Assembly (NCBI GenBank): GCA_018435605.1
Contig: JAHDNF010000006.1
Span: 186,001-250,000, forward strand
Length of the DNA stretch: 64,000 nt
Source of the DNA: a bacterium
GTDB taxonomy: Bacteria > Auribacterota > Auribacteria > Auribacterales > Auribacteraceae
Direction of reading: 5' to 3'
How positions within the stretch are numbered: the stretch's first letter is position 1; every line of letters starts with the position of its first letter. Position numbers and translations under genes: made by a program. The notes below the pieces were generated by a model. It saw only the letters and a program-made list of their open reading frames with translations. It did no database searches and was not told the DNA's origin. Below, in pieces: positions 17,538 through 25,631 of this stretch.

Positions 17538-19157
17538 ATGAGAACTAAAACCGATAAAATATTTCTTTTTATTATATTGTTTGCAGGTTTGATAGTACGG
17601 CTGATCTGGTGTACAGGATATTTTTTTGAAGATGAGAGTGTAATATTTTGGGATGTAATGAATTTTTTGCGAAATAGAACATATATGCCGGTTCATTTCA
17701 ATTATCCAACCCTGTTCAGTTACATCTCGGTTGTGCCCATAGGCTTTACTGCCGTAAGTTTAAAACTTTTAGGCGTCACTCCTTCGTTTGCAGGCATAGA
17801 AGCTTTTTATGACTTATACCCTCTGCGTGTCATGTTTCCCGTCCGGCTGGTGAGCGTTGTTTTAGGAATGGCTACCTTGTATATAGCGTATTATACAGGA
17901 AAACGATTTTTCGATGAAAAAACAGGCTTGGTTGCATGCGCGTTTCTTGCTTTTTCTCCTCTTCATATAGAAAGGTCTGCTCTTGCCCTTCCCGATATCG
18001 CTATGACTTTTTTTTCTGCTCTGGTAGTTTTTTACAGTCTGCCCGCAATGCAATCCCGATCACCAAGATGCTATGCTCTTGCAGGTTTTTTTGCAGGTTT
18101 AGCTACAGCGACAAAATATAATGCCTTGTTCATAACAAGTTTCATCGGTGTAGCTCATTTTATAAATCTTTATCAGGAGAACAAACTTTTTAAGCCGCGT
18201 TACTGGATAAACAAATCAATCGGACTTGCCGTAATAGGATTTATCTTAGGATTTTGTATCGGTTCGCCTGGATGGGCGCTGAATCCCCAGCCGTATTATG
18301 ATGCATTGCTGTTTGATATTAGGCATATGTCGAGCGGTCATCTGGGAAATTTCGGACTGCCGTTTATAACCCACATATCGTATCTATTGAAAACGCATAC
18401 TGTGTTTTTCATAGTTTTTGTTGTAGGGGTAGTGTATGCCCTAATCAGGCATAGTAAAATTCATATTTTAATATTGGTCGGCATCTTTGTTCCGTTCGTG
18501 TATGTTTCGCAAATGACAAACAAAGCGTTTCACTATATTATCTTTATATTACCTCCGATGTCGTTATTGGCAGGTGAAGCCTTAAGTGTTGCGTTAGATC
18601 GGATACAAAAATACAAGTTAAGCATTACAGCGCTAATAAGTATAATTTTTGCATTTCCTGTTTTTGGGATCATTGTATCGGCGTCGTCGTTTAAATATTG
18701 TGATAGCCGTATTATATCCGGCAGATGGATTCAGGAGCATGTACCGCAAGGAAGTGTCGTTGTTGCGGATTATCTAATGAACATCCGTTCGTATGTCCCC
18801 CGACTGCTCGGCACTGAACAAAAAGAGGAAAGGCTTGAAAGTGATTACCGTGAATTTTACGAAAAACATATTGCAGATATGCGGGCATACAATATTTTAC
18901 CGTTGAAATATGATTGGGAATGGCTGGCGTCCGTCGAAGCAGATTACCTAATTACCAGTAGTTATTGTTTTAAACGTTTTTTTACAACCCCTGTGCCGGA
19001 GAAGAACAATCCTTTGCATGATGAACATATAAGTATGTTGGAAACATATTCAAATCTTTTTGACGAATCCGGCAAATCATCATGGAAACTTGCAAAAGAA
19101 TTTTGTACAGGCAGGGGTCCGCACATATTGATTTTCGAACGAGTTATCAAAAAGTAG
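17538..19157 (+). CDS. GT39/PMT-like membrane glycosyltransferase
   Basis: This 539-residue multi-spanning protein resembles the ArnT/PMT (GT-C) glycosyltransferases that take a sugar from a polyprenyl-phosphate donor and act on the outer face of the membrane. The first periplasmic loop after helix 1 carries the acidic motif (YFFEDESVIFWD) where this superfamily holds its catalytic Asp/Glu. YPLRVMFPVRLVSVVLG and AFLAFSPLHIERSALALPD match the conserved loops. About ten more helices follow, then a soluble C-terminal region of about 110 residues. It sits 15 bases after the YfhO-like gene. Together they suggest glycosylation of surface protein or polysaccharide. The acceptor cannot be deduced. 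Confidence 0.75.
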   Translation: MRTKTDKIFLFIILFAGLIVRLIWCTGYFFEDESVIFWDVMNFLRNRTYMPVHFNYPTLFSYISVVPIGFTAVSLKLLGVTPSFAGIEAFYDLYPLRVMFPVRLVSVVLGMATLYIAYYTGKRFFDEKTGLVACAFLAFSPLHIERSALALPDIAMTFFSALVVFYSLPAMQSRSPRCYALAGFFAGLATATKYNALFITSFIGVAHFINLYQENKLFKPRYWINKSIGLAVIGFILGFCIGSPGWALNPQPYYDALLFDIRHMSSGHLGNFGLPFITHISYLLKTHTVFFIVFVVGVVYALIRHSKIHILILVGIFVPFVYVSQMTNKAFHYIIFILPPMSLLAGEALSVALDRIQKYKLSITALISIIFAFPVFGIIVSASSFKYCDSRIISGRWIQEHVPQGSVVVADYLMNIRSYVPRLLGTEQKEERLESDYREFYEKHIADMRAYNILPLKYDWEWLASVEADYLITSSYCFKRFFTTPVPEKNNPLHDEHISMLETYSNLFDESGKSSWKLAKEFCTGRGPHILIFERVIKK

Positions 19158-19342
19158 CCTGATGCTCGAAAATATCATTTTTATTGTATAAGGAATTTGT
19201 TTTGATATAACCTAGATATTGTAGTCATGAAATTTGTACCAACGGCCTGAACTGCCGAACGGATTCAAGATATCCAAGAATGGCCGGTAATTTGCATCAT
19301 AATTAAACTGTGTAGCTCATGTAAGTTTTACTCGTTGTTTGG

Positions 19343-20134
19343 ATGGCTATGAAAAATTTTATTGTTTTATTTTGTTTTTTATTTATTGCGGCATTGTTAA
19401 ATGCTCAAGAAGTCGACAGGTCTTTTTTAAAGGATTATGATACTGCGTTAATCATTTATAATCGTTCTACAAGAGTACTCATTGATGTCAATCCTGCCAA
19501 TAGTGCACGCCGTTTATCTCCATGCTCGACTTTTAAGATTTACAACACGCTTATTGGATTAGAACTTGGTTTGATAAAAGGAGCTGACAGCCCATGGTAT
19601 AAATGGGATGGTAATCATCGCGATATAGATGGGTGGAATCAGGATTTGACGCTTCGGGATGCGTTTCGCGTATCGGCTGTTCCTGCTTATCAGATTTTGG
19701 CGCGCCAAATCGGTATTGAAAGGATGAAAACGTATATTGATCAGATTGATTATGGAACTAAAGATATATCGGCTGGGATAGATATTTTTTGGCTCTATAG
19801 ACAGGGAACCGTTTCCATAATGATCAGCGCTACCGAACAGGTTCTCCTTTTAAACAAACTCCTTGACGGTAAATTGCCATTTGCTGAACAGAATTTTGCG
19901 ATATTGCGCGATGTAATGGAAGTGGTTAAGACAGAAAAAGGAACGCTTTACGGCAAGACAGGTTCCGGTATGGACTCCGATGGAAAATGGTTTTTGGGAT
20001 GGTTCGTCGGATTTCTTGAACATAACGGTACGACATATATATTCGCCTGTAATGTTACTGGCGGAGAAAGCCCTTCAGGAAAAGCCGCACGGACAATTTT
20101 AGAAAATGTTTTTAAATCGCAAGGTCTTCTTTAA
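19343..20134 (+). CDS. Class D (OXA-type) beta-lactamase family protein
   Basis: This 263-residue periplasmic serine hydrolase has a signal peptide ending near LLNAQ. Class D motifs are clear: STFK active site (SPCSTFKIYNT), KWDG, WNQDLTLRDAF, SxV as SAVPAYQILARQIG, IDYGT in place of the usual YGN, FWL, and KTG in LYGKTGSG followed by GWFVGF. The acylating Ser and the Lys that is carboxylated in the family are both present. The segment between FWL and ISATEQ (YRQGTVSIM) looks longer than in well-known OXA enzymes. The start may be ATG 19343 or 19349. No mobile element or cassette site flanks it, so it looks like a resident environmental gene. Activity is not proven by sequence. Confidence 0.88.
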   Translation: MAMKNFIVLFCFLFIAALLNAQEVDRSFLKDYDTALIIYNRSTRVLIDVNPANSARRLSPCSTFKIYNTLIGLELGLIKGADSPWYKWDGNHRDIDGWNQDLTLRDAFRVSAVPAYQILARQIGIERMKTYIDQIDYGTKDISAGIDIFWLYRQGTVSIMISATEQVLLLNKLLDGKLPFAEQNFAILRDVMEVVKTEKGTLYGKTGSGMDSDGKWFLGWFVGFLEHNGTTYIFACNVTGGESPSGKAARTILENVFKSQGLL

Positions 20135-20172
20135 TCTAGTCTGGTGATGTGAAAAAATAAAATCTTTTAGAA

Positions 20173-21351
20173 TCAATATACAAACCATTTTTTTGTTTTT
20201 ATACAAACCTTTACCAGCATGAGCATTACAGGAACTTCAATAAGAACTCCGACAACCGTAGCCAAAGCCGCTCCCGATGATAATCCGAATAGCATTGTAG
20301 CCGTAGCTATAGCGACCTCGAAATGATTGCTTGCTCCGATCATAGCAGACGGCGCCGCGTCCTCATAATTGAGTCTTATTTTTTTTGCCGACCAGTACGT
20401 GATAGCGAATATAAGGCAGGTTTGAATAAAAAGCGGTATGGCAATCCATAAAATAGTCAAAGGCTGGCTGAGAATAATATCGCCTTTAAAAGAAAACAGA
20501 AGTACAAGGGTAAAAAGTAGCGATATAATAGATACAGGAGTAAGTACATGCAAAAATTTGTTATTTAACCACTCAAGACCTTTGTGAGCTATAATCCATT
20601 TTCTGGTAAAGTAACCGGCGACAAGCGGCAAAGCGACGTAGACGGATATAGATAACAATAACGCCTGCCACGGAACCGGCATGCGTCCAACGCCAAGTAA
20701 AAATCCTCCGAGAATTCCGTAAAGCAATAGCATGGTAAGGGAATTTATGGCAACCATGACAAGTGTAAGCCCGTCGTTGCCTTTGGCCAGAAAACCCCAA
20801 ACCAGGACCATCGCTGTACAAGGGGCTATTCCGAGCAGTATACATCCGGCAAAATAGCTTCTCCACAAAGGAACCTGAAGCATCTTAATACCTTCATGCA
20901 TAACCACTGTTCCTGCTCCGTGTATAGATCCTAAAGGCCAATCCGCTCCGGGAGGAAGTTTCACAAAATCCATAGTTTCCGATCCGATAAAATTTTTGAA
21001 TAGAAACCCAAGAAAAAACAGAGCTATGCCGTACATGGTAAAAGGTTTTACAGCCCAGTTGACAAACAACGTTAAAAAAACCGGTTTTGGTGATTTTCCA
21101 GCTTTGATAACCTTGGCAAAATCGATTTTTACCATAATCGGATACATCATAAAAAACAGGCATATTGCTATGGGTATAGAAACAACCGGCGCGTCATTGA
21201 CATAAATCGCTATACTGTCGAGAACTCTTGCCACATTAGGCGCGGTTTTACCGAGTATAATACCAAGTCCAATGCATAAGAAAACCCATAGAGTTAAATA
21301 TTTTTCGAAAAATCCGAGATTACGTTCCGGTATTGCTATGTTTTTTTGCAT
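20173..21351 (-). CDS. acr3: ACR3-family arsenite efflux transporter
   Basis: This 392-residue inner-membrane permease has ten predicted helices and exports arsenite. The ACR3 hallmark segments are present: [19 protein letters not shown] with the conserved Cys, and [13 protein letters not shown] with the conserved Glu. The N-terminus ([12 protein letters not shown]) and the YPIMVKIDF segment are also typical. It is the last gene of the arsenic operon and begins 2 bases after the AhpD-like gene, with GGAG upstream. It converges with the beta-lactamase gene 38 bases away. No arsA ATPase is present, so it would run on membrane potential. Confidence 0.95.
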   Translation of the reverse strand: MQKNIAIPERNLGFFEKYLTLWVFLCIGLGIILGKTAPNVARVLDSIAIYVNDAPVVSIPIAICLFFMMYPIMVKIDFAKVIKAGKSPKPVFLTLFVNWAVKPFTMYGIALFFLGFLFKNFIGSETMDFVKLPPGADWPLGSIHGAGTVVMHEGIKMLQVPLWRSYFAGCILLGIAPCTAMVLVWGFLAKGNDGLTLVMVAINSLTMLLLYGILGGFLLGVGRMPVPWQALLLSISVYVALPLVAGYFTRKWIIAHKGLEWLNNKFLHVLTPVSIISLLFTLVLLFSFKGDIILSQPLTILWIAIPLFIQTCLIFAITYWSAKKIRLNYEDAAPSAMIGASNHFEVAIATATMLFGLSSGAALATVVGVLIEVPVMLMLVKVCIKTKKWFVY

Positions 21352-21353
21352 TA

Positions 21354-21617
21354 TTAGTTCTCCTTAACGCTCATAGCGCGAATTTTTCCTGCAGAGATCA
21401 CTTCCGCAACCGCGATTGCCTCGCGTATTTCATCATCTGTGTTGCCTGCTTTTTTCGCTTTCTCCAGATGCGAGTTATAACATGGAGTGCATCCGGCGGT
21501 AAGAGAAACAGCTACAGCTATTAGTTCTTTTATTTTCAAAGGTAAATTAGCTTCTTTAAAAACCTCTTTGTAAAAATCAAGAAATTTTTGATTGATCGAT
21601 GGATTGACGTTCAGCAT
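21354..21617 (-). CDS. AhpD-like carboxymuconolactone decarboxylase family protein
   Basis: This 87-residue all-helical protein is of the CMD/AhpD fold. It carries the redox motif C-T-P-C followed by Tyr-Asn-Ser-His (a CxxC-xxx-H arrangement) after [13 protein letters not shown]. Small members of this family act as thiol peroxidase or disulfide reductase partners and are often found in arsenic clusters. It lies between arsG and acr3 with gaps of 13 and 2 bases, so it is part of the operon. A role in thiol redox or protection during arsenic stress is inferred from context only. Confidence 0.82.
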   Translation of the reverse strand: MLNVNPSINQKFLDFYKEVFKEANLPLKIKELIAVAVSLTAGCTPCYNSHLEKAKKAGNTDDEIREAIAVAEVISAGKIRAMSVKEN

Positions 21618-21630
21618 ATTAAGTACCCTT

Positions 21631-22314
21631 TTAGTTGATAACTGTCATGATAATATGTATATAAATGAAATAAGCGCCTATTATTATGAAAATCACTCCG
21701 GTTATTTTTCGTGTGTATGCTTCTACTTTTTTTACTTTATTAAACCAGTGCGAAATAGATGTCATTCCCATAGCGATTCCAAGCGCAAATAGTATAACCG
21801 GTAATCCGGTTCCTATTCCGTAAAAAAACGGAAAAACCAGTCCGAACCTGTTGTTTACTGCCAGCGGTATTAAACTGCCGAAAAATAAAGCGGCTGAAAT
21901 AGGGCAAAACGAAAGTGCGAATATTATACCTAAAAGACCCGAACCGAAAAATCCCGATTCCGCGATAGAATGTTGTTTATGATGCGAAATGGTAAAACCC
22001 GATAAATTGATTTTGATAATGTCGACCAATACCAGCCCGACTATCAACAGTAAAGGTCCGAGTATTTTATTCATATACTTTTGCAGAAACATTGCCGCAA
22101 CGGGAATTTTCACCAAAGATGTTACAATGAGTGTGCCGATTATCGCATAGGTAATCATTCTGCCTAATGTGTAAGCGATACCCGACAGCAAAACAGCCCT
22201 CGGATGAACTATCTTTTTAGACAAGAATGTTATTGCCGCTATGTTAGTAGCTAAAGGGCAAGGACTTATTGATGTAAGGATTCCAAGCCATATCGCGGAT
22301 AAAAGAGCTAACAT
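21631..22314 (-). CDS. arsG: ArsG-type aromatic-arsenical efflux permease (CcdA/DsbD-like)
   Basis: This 227-residue membrane protein has six predicted helices and is related to the CcdA/DsbD transmembrane family. The first helix ends in SISPCPLATNIAA, and helix 4 has ALSFCPISAALFFG; the paired Cys-Pro motifs are typical of the fold. Its neighbours, an ArsF-like protein directly upstream and a CPKC thioredoxin before that, match the arsEFG arrangement described for reduction of nitroarsenicals and efflux of aminoarsenicals. A plain CcdA role in cytochrome maturation is less likely, because no cytochrome genes are nearby. CAGGAG precedes the start. Confidence 0.75.
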   Translation of the reverse strand: MLALLSAIWLGILTSISPCPLATNIAAITFLSKKIVHPRAVLLSGIAYTLGRMITYAIIGTLIVTSLVKIPVAAMFLQKYMNKILGPLLLIVGLVLVDIIKINLSGFTISHHKQHSIAESGFFGSGLLGIIFALSFCPISAALFFGSLIPLAVNNRFGLVFPFFYGIGTGLPVILFALGIAMGMTSISHWFNKVKKVEAYTRKITGVIFIIIGAYFIYIHIIMTVIN

Positions 22315-22328
22315 GATTATCTCCTGAT

Positions 22329-22742
22329 TTATTTCAGTTCGTTCAAAAACGATTCCGTCTCGGTTTTCACATATTCAGTGAATTTATTTTTATTGCCCAA
22401 ATACTGCCATACCTTATCGAGGTTTTTGCTTTTGATCTCTTTGCCGTCTTTTACGAGAGATAACACTACAGATTTAGTGTATAAGTTGTAGTCTTTAACG
22501 AAATGTTCGTTGCCTTTTTCTTCGATATTTATGGCTGTATATTTCAACGAACCGGATTCAAGTTGATCGGCGAAATTTTTGTTTATTGTTTCTCCGGTAT
22601 AGTTCTCAATGTTATGGCATGAACGGCATCGGATAGTGGTATAGAAATAATAAGCGGTAACGTAATCATTTTGATCGGCATATAATTTAAACGCAGTAAA
22701 AAATAAAAAGACATAACTTAGGACAATAATTTTTCTAATCAT
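22329..22742 (-). CDS. arsF: ArsF-like exported redox protein
   Basis: This 137-residue exported protein has a signal peptide (about residues 1-22) followed by a thioredoxin-like domain. The motif YYFYTTIRCRSCHNIENYT holds a CxxC, and later VVLSLVKDGKEIKSKNL gives the usual cis-Pro-side strands. This matches the ArsF family, annotated as a nitrophenylarsenical reductase subunit working with ArsE and ArsG. The gene ends 14 bases before arsG. Whether it reduces nitroarsenicals here or acts as a thiol electron donor to the ArsG-like membrane protein is not known. Confidence 0.72.
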   Translation of the reverse strand: MIRKIIVLSYVFLFFTAFKLYADQNDYVTAYYFYTTIRCRSCHNIENYTGETINKNFADQLESGSLKYTAINIEEKGNEHFVKDYNLYTKSVVLSLVKDGKEIKSKNLDKVWQYLGNKNKFTEYVKTETESFLNELK

Positions 22743-22806
22743 TTTAGTGCCTTTCCAAGCTACCAGTTATTTGCGATTGACAGCGATTGTGGTCCATAGA
22801 AAATCA

Positions 22807-23037
22807 TTAATTTAGTAAATCGTGTATCTGTTCATGCGACAATAATTTGCCCGAAGATTTAACAACACCGTCTACGACAAGTGCCGGGGTCATCATAACC
22901 CCGTATTCCGTTATTTTCATTATGTCTTCAACTTTGACTACATCGGCGTTTTTACCGGATTTTTTCAAGACTTCAATCACGTTATCGTACATTTTTTTGC
23001 ATTTCGGACAACCTGTTCCCAAGATTTCTATTTTCAC
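22807..23037 (-). CDS. Small thioredoxin-like CPKC protein (ArsE-like position)
   Basis: This 76-residue thioredoxin-fold protein (redox-active disulfide protein 2 type) has CPKC near its start (LGTGCPKCKKMYDNVIEVLK) and a cis-proline loop in MMTPALVVDG. It has no signal peptide, so it is cytoplasmic. The start is GTG at 23037, chosen because a strong AGGAGGG lies 7 bases upstream. It lies between the DUF318 permease and arsF, the place of arsE in arsEFG operons. It could supply electrons across the membrane through the CcdA-like ArsG. That flow is inferred. Confidence 0.8.
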   Translation of the reverse strand: MKIEILGTGCPKCKKMYDNVIEVLKKSGKNADVVKVEDIMKITEYGVMMTPALVVDGVVKSSGKLLSHEQIHDLLN

Positions 23038-23072
23038 GCAACGACCCTCCTAATTTTTTGATTGCCCCAGTA

Positions 23073-24545
23073 TTAACCGATATTCCCGAATATCATACCG
23101 CTAATTGTTGCCATGACGACAACCAGAGATACGAATACAACAGTTTTTTGTGTACCCATAACACTGCGAATTACAAGCATATTGGGAAGACTTAGAGCAG
23201 GTCCCGCCAGAAGTAGCGCCAGAGCAGGCCCCTTCCCCATTCCGGAACCGATAAGCCCCTGTAAAATAGGTACTTCCGTAAGCGTCGCAAAATACATGAA
23301 AGCGCCGGCTACAGAAGCGAACAAATTTGCCCAAATCGAATTACCTCCAACTGCCTTTGCTACCCATTCAGACGGAATAAGCCCTTCCTGACCCGGCCTG
23401 CCAAGTAACGCGCCGGCTATTATTACCCCGAAAAATAGAAGCGGCAAAATCTGCTTTGCGAATGTCCATGTAGAACTGAACCATTCCTCCGGTTCACCCT
23501 GAGTAGCGCTTGTTGCCCATGAAAGCCCAATCACACCGACTGTAAAAGGTATCATCACCATCATTCCGTCCATAGGTAATACAATGGTAAGAATAGCTAC
23601 CGGTATCGCGCTAAGCAGAATCTTCCAAGCCGGAATAGAAAACCAAAGTATCAGTATCAAGCCTAATGCTAATGAAAACACAGCGGTTATTATCCATTTA
23701 TTGCTCCAGACTGTAGTCCATAAGCCTTCGACAGGTTTTTTACTTAATATTTCCCCTGATGGTATTTCTAGCTGAGTTCCAATATTTTCTCCGGCAGTCA
23801 GCTTGACAACATAAAATCCCTCATTCCCTGTTGAATGTTCCGGAGCCTGAACAATTGCCGCTCTAATACTATTGCCATCGGATGTCTCAATATGAAAATC
23901 GTTAGGGGCGCCCCAGTTGGCAAAAACCAGCACACCTACCATTACCGCAAAGAACAAAGCGTTTTGCCATAGTGAACGCCTGACTTCCGGTTCAGGCATA
24001 TTCATTTGTCCGTTAGCCTTTTCCAATTCTTCTTTTCGGTAGATGAAATGCATAATCAAGCCTATTACTATGCTAAATGTAATTGCTCCGACAGCGCGGG
24101 CTATACCTAACTCTATACCGAGTATGCGTCCGGTCAGAATAATGGCCAGGATATTTATAGCCGGGCCGGAATACAAAAATGCCGATGCTGGTCCAAGACC
24201 GGCTCCTCGTCGGTATATTCCGGAAAATAACGGTAAAATTGTACAAGAACAAACGGCAAGAATTGTTCCGGAAACCGCCGCTACAGCGTAAGCCAGTATT
24301 TTGTTTGCCTTTGCGCCAAGATATTTCATTACGGCCGCCTGGCTGACAAACACCGATATTGCTCCGGCAATAAAGAATGCGGGGATAAGGCACAGTAAAA
24401 CATGTTCTTGGGCATACCATTTGACAAGATGCAACGATTCCATTACCGCGCTGTCAAATCGCCTCCAACCTACGGGCATATAAAAACAGGCAAGGAATAC
24501 AATCAATATCGTAGCCAGTTTTTTCCATTCTTCTTTCCAATCCAT
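23073..24545 (-). CDS. DUF318/ArsP-type permease
   Basis: This 490-residue membrane permease belongs to the DUF318 (ArsP_1) family. The conserved signature AVCSCTILPLFSGIYRRGAG and the following LYSGPAINILAIILTGRILG lie near residues 95-135. A matching second half ends in LTEVPILQGLIGSGMGKGPAL and LLAGPALSLPNMLVI. A periplasmic insertion at about 205-265 separates the halves, and the internal repeat is characteristic. ArsP members export trivalent organoarsenicals; other members handle metals. The operon position after arsC makes an arsenical substrate likely. AAAGGA precedes the start. Confidence 0.85.
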   Translation of the reverse strand: MDWKEEWKKLATILIVFLACFYMPVGWRRFDSAVMESLHLVKWYAQEHVLLCLIPAFFIAGAISVFVSQAAVMKYLGAKANKILAYAVAAVSGTILAVCSCTILPLFSGIYRRGAGLGPASAFLYSGPAINILAIILTGRILGIELGIARAVGAITFSIVIGLIMHFIYRKEELEKANGQMNMPEPEVRRSLWQNALFFAVMVGVLVFANWGAPNDFHIETSDGNSIRAAIVQAPEHSTGNEGFYVVKLTAGENIGTQLEIPSGEILSKKPVEGLWTTVWSNKWIITAVFSLALGLILILWFSIPAWKILLSAIPVAILTIVLPMDGMMVMIPFTVGVIGLSWATSATQGEPEEWFSSTWTFAKQILPLLFFGVIIAGALLGRPGQEGLIPSEWVAKAVGGNSIWANLFASVAGAFMYFATLTEVPILQGLIGSGMGKGPALALLLAGPALSLPNMLVIRSVMGTQKTVVFVSLVVVMATISGMIFGNIG

Positions 24546-24601
24546 ATTTTTGTCAAATCCTTTTGGATAATGCCGGTTTAATTCAATTTGTCATATACGG
24601 T

Positions 24602-25033
24602 TTATTGAATAATTTCTTTCACCCATTCCTGTATTTTAGTCTTAATCTGATCGCGAATTTCTCTGGTATTTTGCAATTTTTCTTCATAGGTTCCTGTTAA
24701 GCCGGAAGGGTCTGGAAACGGCCAGTGCAATTTTTCCGATACGCGCGGAAAAATAGGACATCTCTCTTCAGCTGATTTATCGCAAACAGCTATAACGTAA
24801 TCATATAATTTTCCGGCCTTATAAAAATCAAAAACGCTGTTAGTTTTATTGTTGGATATATCTATGCCGTCTTCGTTCATGACCTCGACAACAATAGGAT
24901 TGAGTTTTCCGGGTTCTAATCCTGCGCTTTCTGCCAACACCTTGTCTTGAGCGTATTTTTTTAGATACGCTTCGGCCATCTGGCTCCGAGCTGAATTATG
25001 AATACATACAAACAACACTTTGATTTTATCCAT
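24602..25033 (-). CDS. arsC: Thioredoxin-coupled arsenate reductase
   Basis: This 143-residue cytoplasmic enzyme reduces arsenate to arsenite using a low-molecular-weight phosphatase fold. The P-loop CIHNSAR (C-x5-R, Cys10), the AESAGLEPG segment, the resolving cysteine pair in VCDKSAEERCP and the DPSG loop of WPFPDPSGLTG are all present. This is the layout of the thioredoxin-dependent (pI258-type) class. It is second in the operon, 50 bases after arsR, with AAGGA ahead of its ATG. Its arsenite product would leave through the ACR3 pump. Confidence 0.95.
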   Translation of the reverse strand: MDKIKVLFVCIHNSARSQMAEAYLKKYAQDKVLAESAGLEPGKLNPIVVEVMNEDGIDISNNKTNSVFDFYKAGKLYDYVIAVCDKSAEERCPIFPRVSEKLHWPFPDPSGLTGTYEEKLQNTREIRDQIKTKIQEWVKEIIQ

Positions 25034-25083
25034 TTTGATTTTCCTTATTTAGCTGTTTTGTTATTTATTTCGGATGAAAAATT

Positions 25084-25422
25084 TTATTTGCAAATACTAT
25101 TTCTATCCGATTCTTTAGCCTTTATCAAATCTTCCGCGACAATCCGGTCTTCATTAATCCATTCTCTGATATTGCTTAACAAAATCCTTCCATACATTGT
25201 GTCAGCGTCTTTTATATAGTAGTTAGTCCAGAAACCCTCCTGCTCCGAACAGATTAATCCGGCAGATTTAAGTTTATTGAGATGTCGTGATACGCTCGGC
25301 TGGGAGACTCCCAATACATCCGCTATTTCACATACGCACATCTTTTTGTTTTGCAATAATTTTACGATTCTCAGCCTGTTTTTGTCAGCCAATGCTTTCA
25401 GACATTTTAAAAGATTATTCAT
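25084..25422 (-). CDS. arsR: ArsR-family metalloregulator
   Basis: This 112-residue winged-helix repressor is the first gene of the arsenic operon. The CVC metalloid-binding motif at the start of the helix-turn-helix (KKMCVCEIADVLGVSQPSVS) is the classical As(III) site. The recognition helix SRHLNKLKSAGLI and the wing follow. Arsenite binding would release it from DNA and induce the operon. AGAAGG precedes the ATG at 25422. A 12-base palindrome overlapping the -35 box of the only visible promoter is its likely operator, so the gene is autoregulated. Confidence 0.95.
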   Translation of the reverse strand: MNNLLKCLKALADKNRLRIVKLLQNKKMCVCEIADVLGVSQPSVSRHLNKLKSAGLICSEQEGFWTNYYIKDADTMYGRILLSNIREWINEDRIVAEDLIKAKESDRNSICK

Positions 25423-25448
25423 ATTACTACCTTCTAAATAGCTTATTT

Positions 25449-25477
25449 GTTATATAGTTTATTATGTTTGACGTCAA
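25449..25477 (-). promoter_or_regulatory. Predicted promoter of the arsenic operon
   Basis: On the minus strand the -35 TTGACG (25472-25477) and -10 TATAAC (25449-25454) are 17 bases apart, about 27 bases upstream of the arsR start. This is the only good promoter upstream of the eight same-strand arsenic genes. Confidence 0.65.
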
Positions 25478-25478
25478 A
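25467..25478. promoter_or_regulatory. Candidate ArsR operator palindrome
   Basis: The perfect palindrome TTTGACGTCAAA covers the whole -35 hexamer of the arsenic operon promoter. Repressor bound here would block RNA polymerase. ArsR operators in other bacteria are also short imperfect dyads at the promoter, but no direct consensus match is claimed. Confidence 0.5.
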
Positions 25479-25595
25479 GTCAATAAAAAGTTTAAAGAAA
25501 CTTCATATAAAAATTAATTCGCGCATTCCAACCTCAAGAACCGGAAATACAAACTTTCTGTAGAAGTGGGTTTCTGATAAATCGAATTGGAAAAT

Positions 25596-25624
25596 TTGTC
25601 GATTTAATAATTATGTGCTATAAT
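25596..25624 (+). promoter_or_regulatory. Predicted promoter directly at the start of the calcium-repeat gene
   Basis: A -35 TTGTCG (25596-25601) and a perfect -10 TATAAT (25619-25624) are 17 bases apart, and TGC precedes the -10. The expected transcription start, about 7 bases past the -10, coincides with the ATG at 25632, which predicts a leaderless mRNA. Confidence 0.5.
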
Positions 25625-25631
25625 TATGGAT

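Noticed and set aside
19158-20172. Beta-lactamase gene as a mobile resistance cassette
   Set aside because: No transposase, integrase, inverted repeats or attC-like site were seen on either side, and base composition resembles the neighbours.
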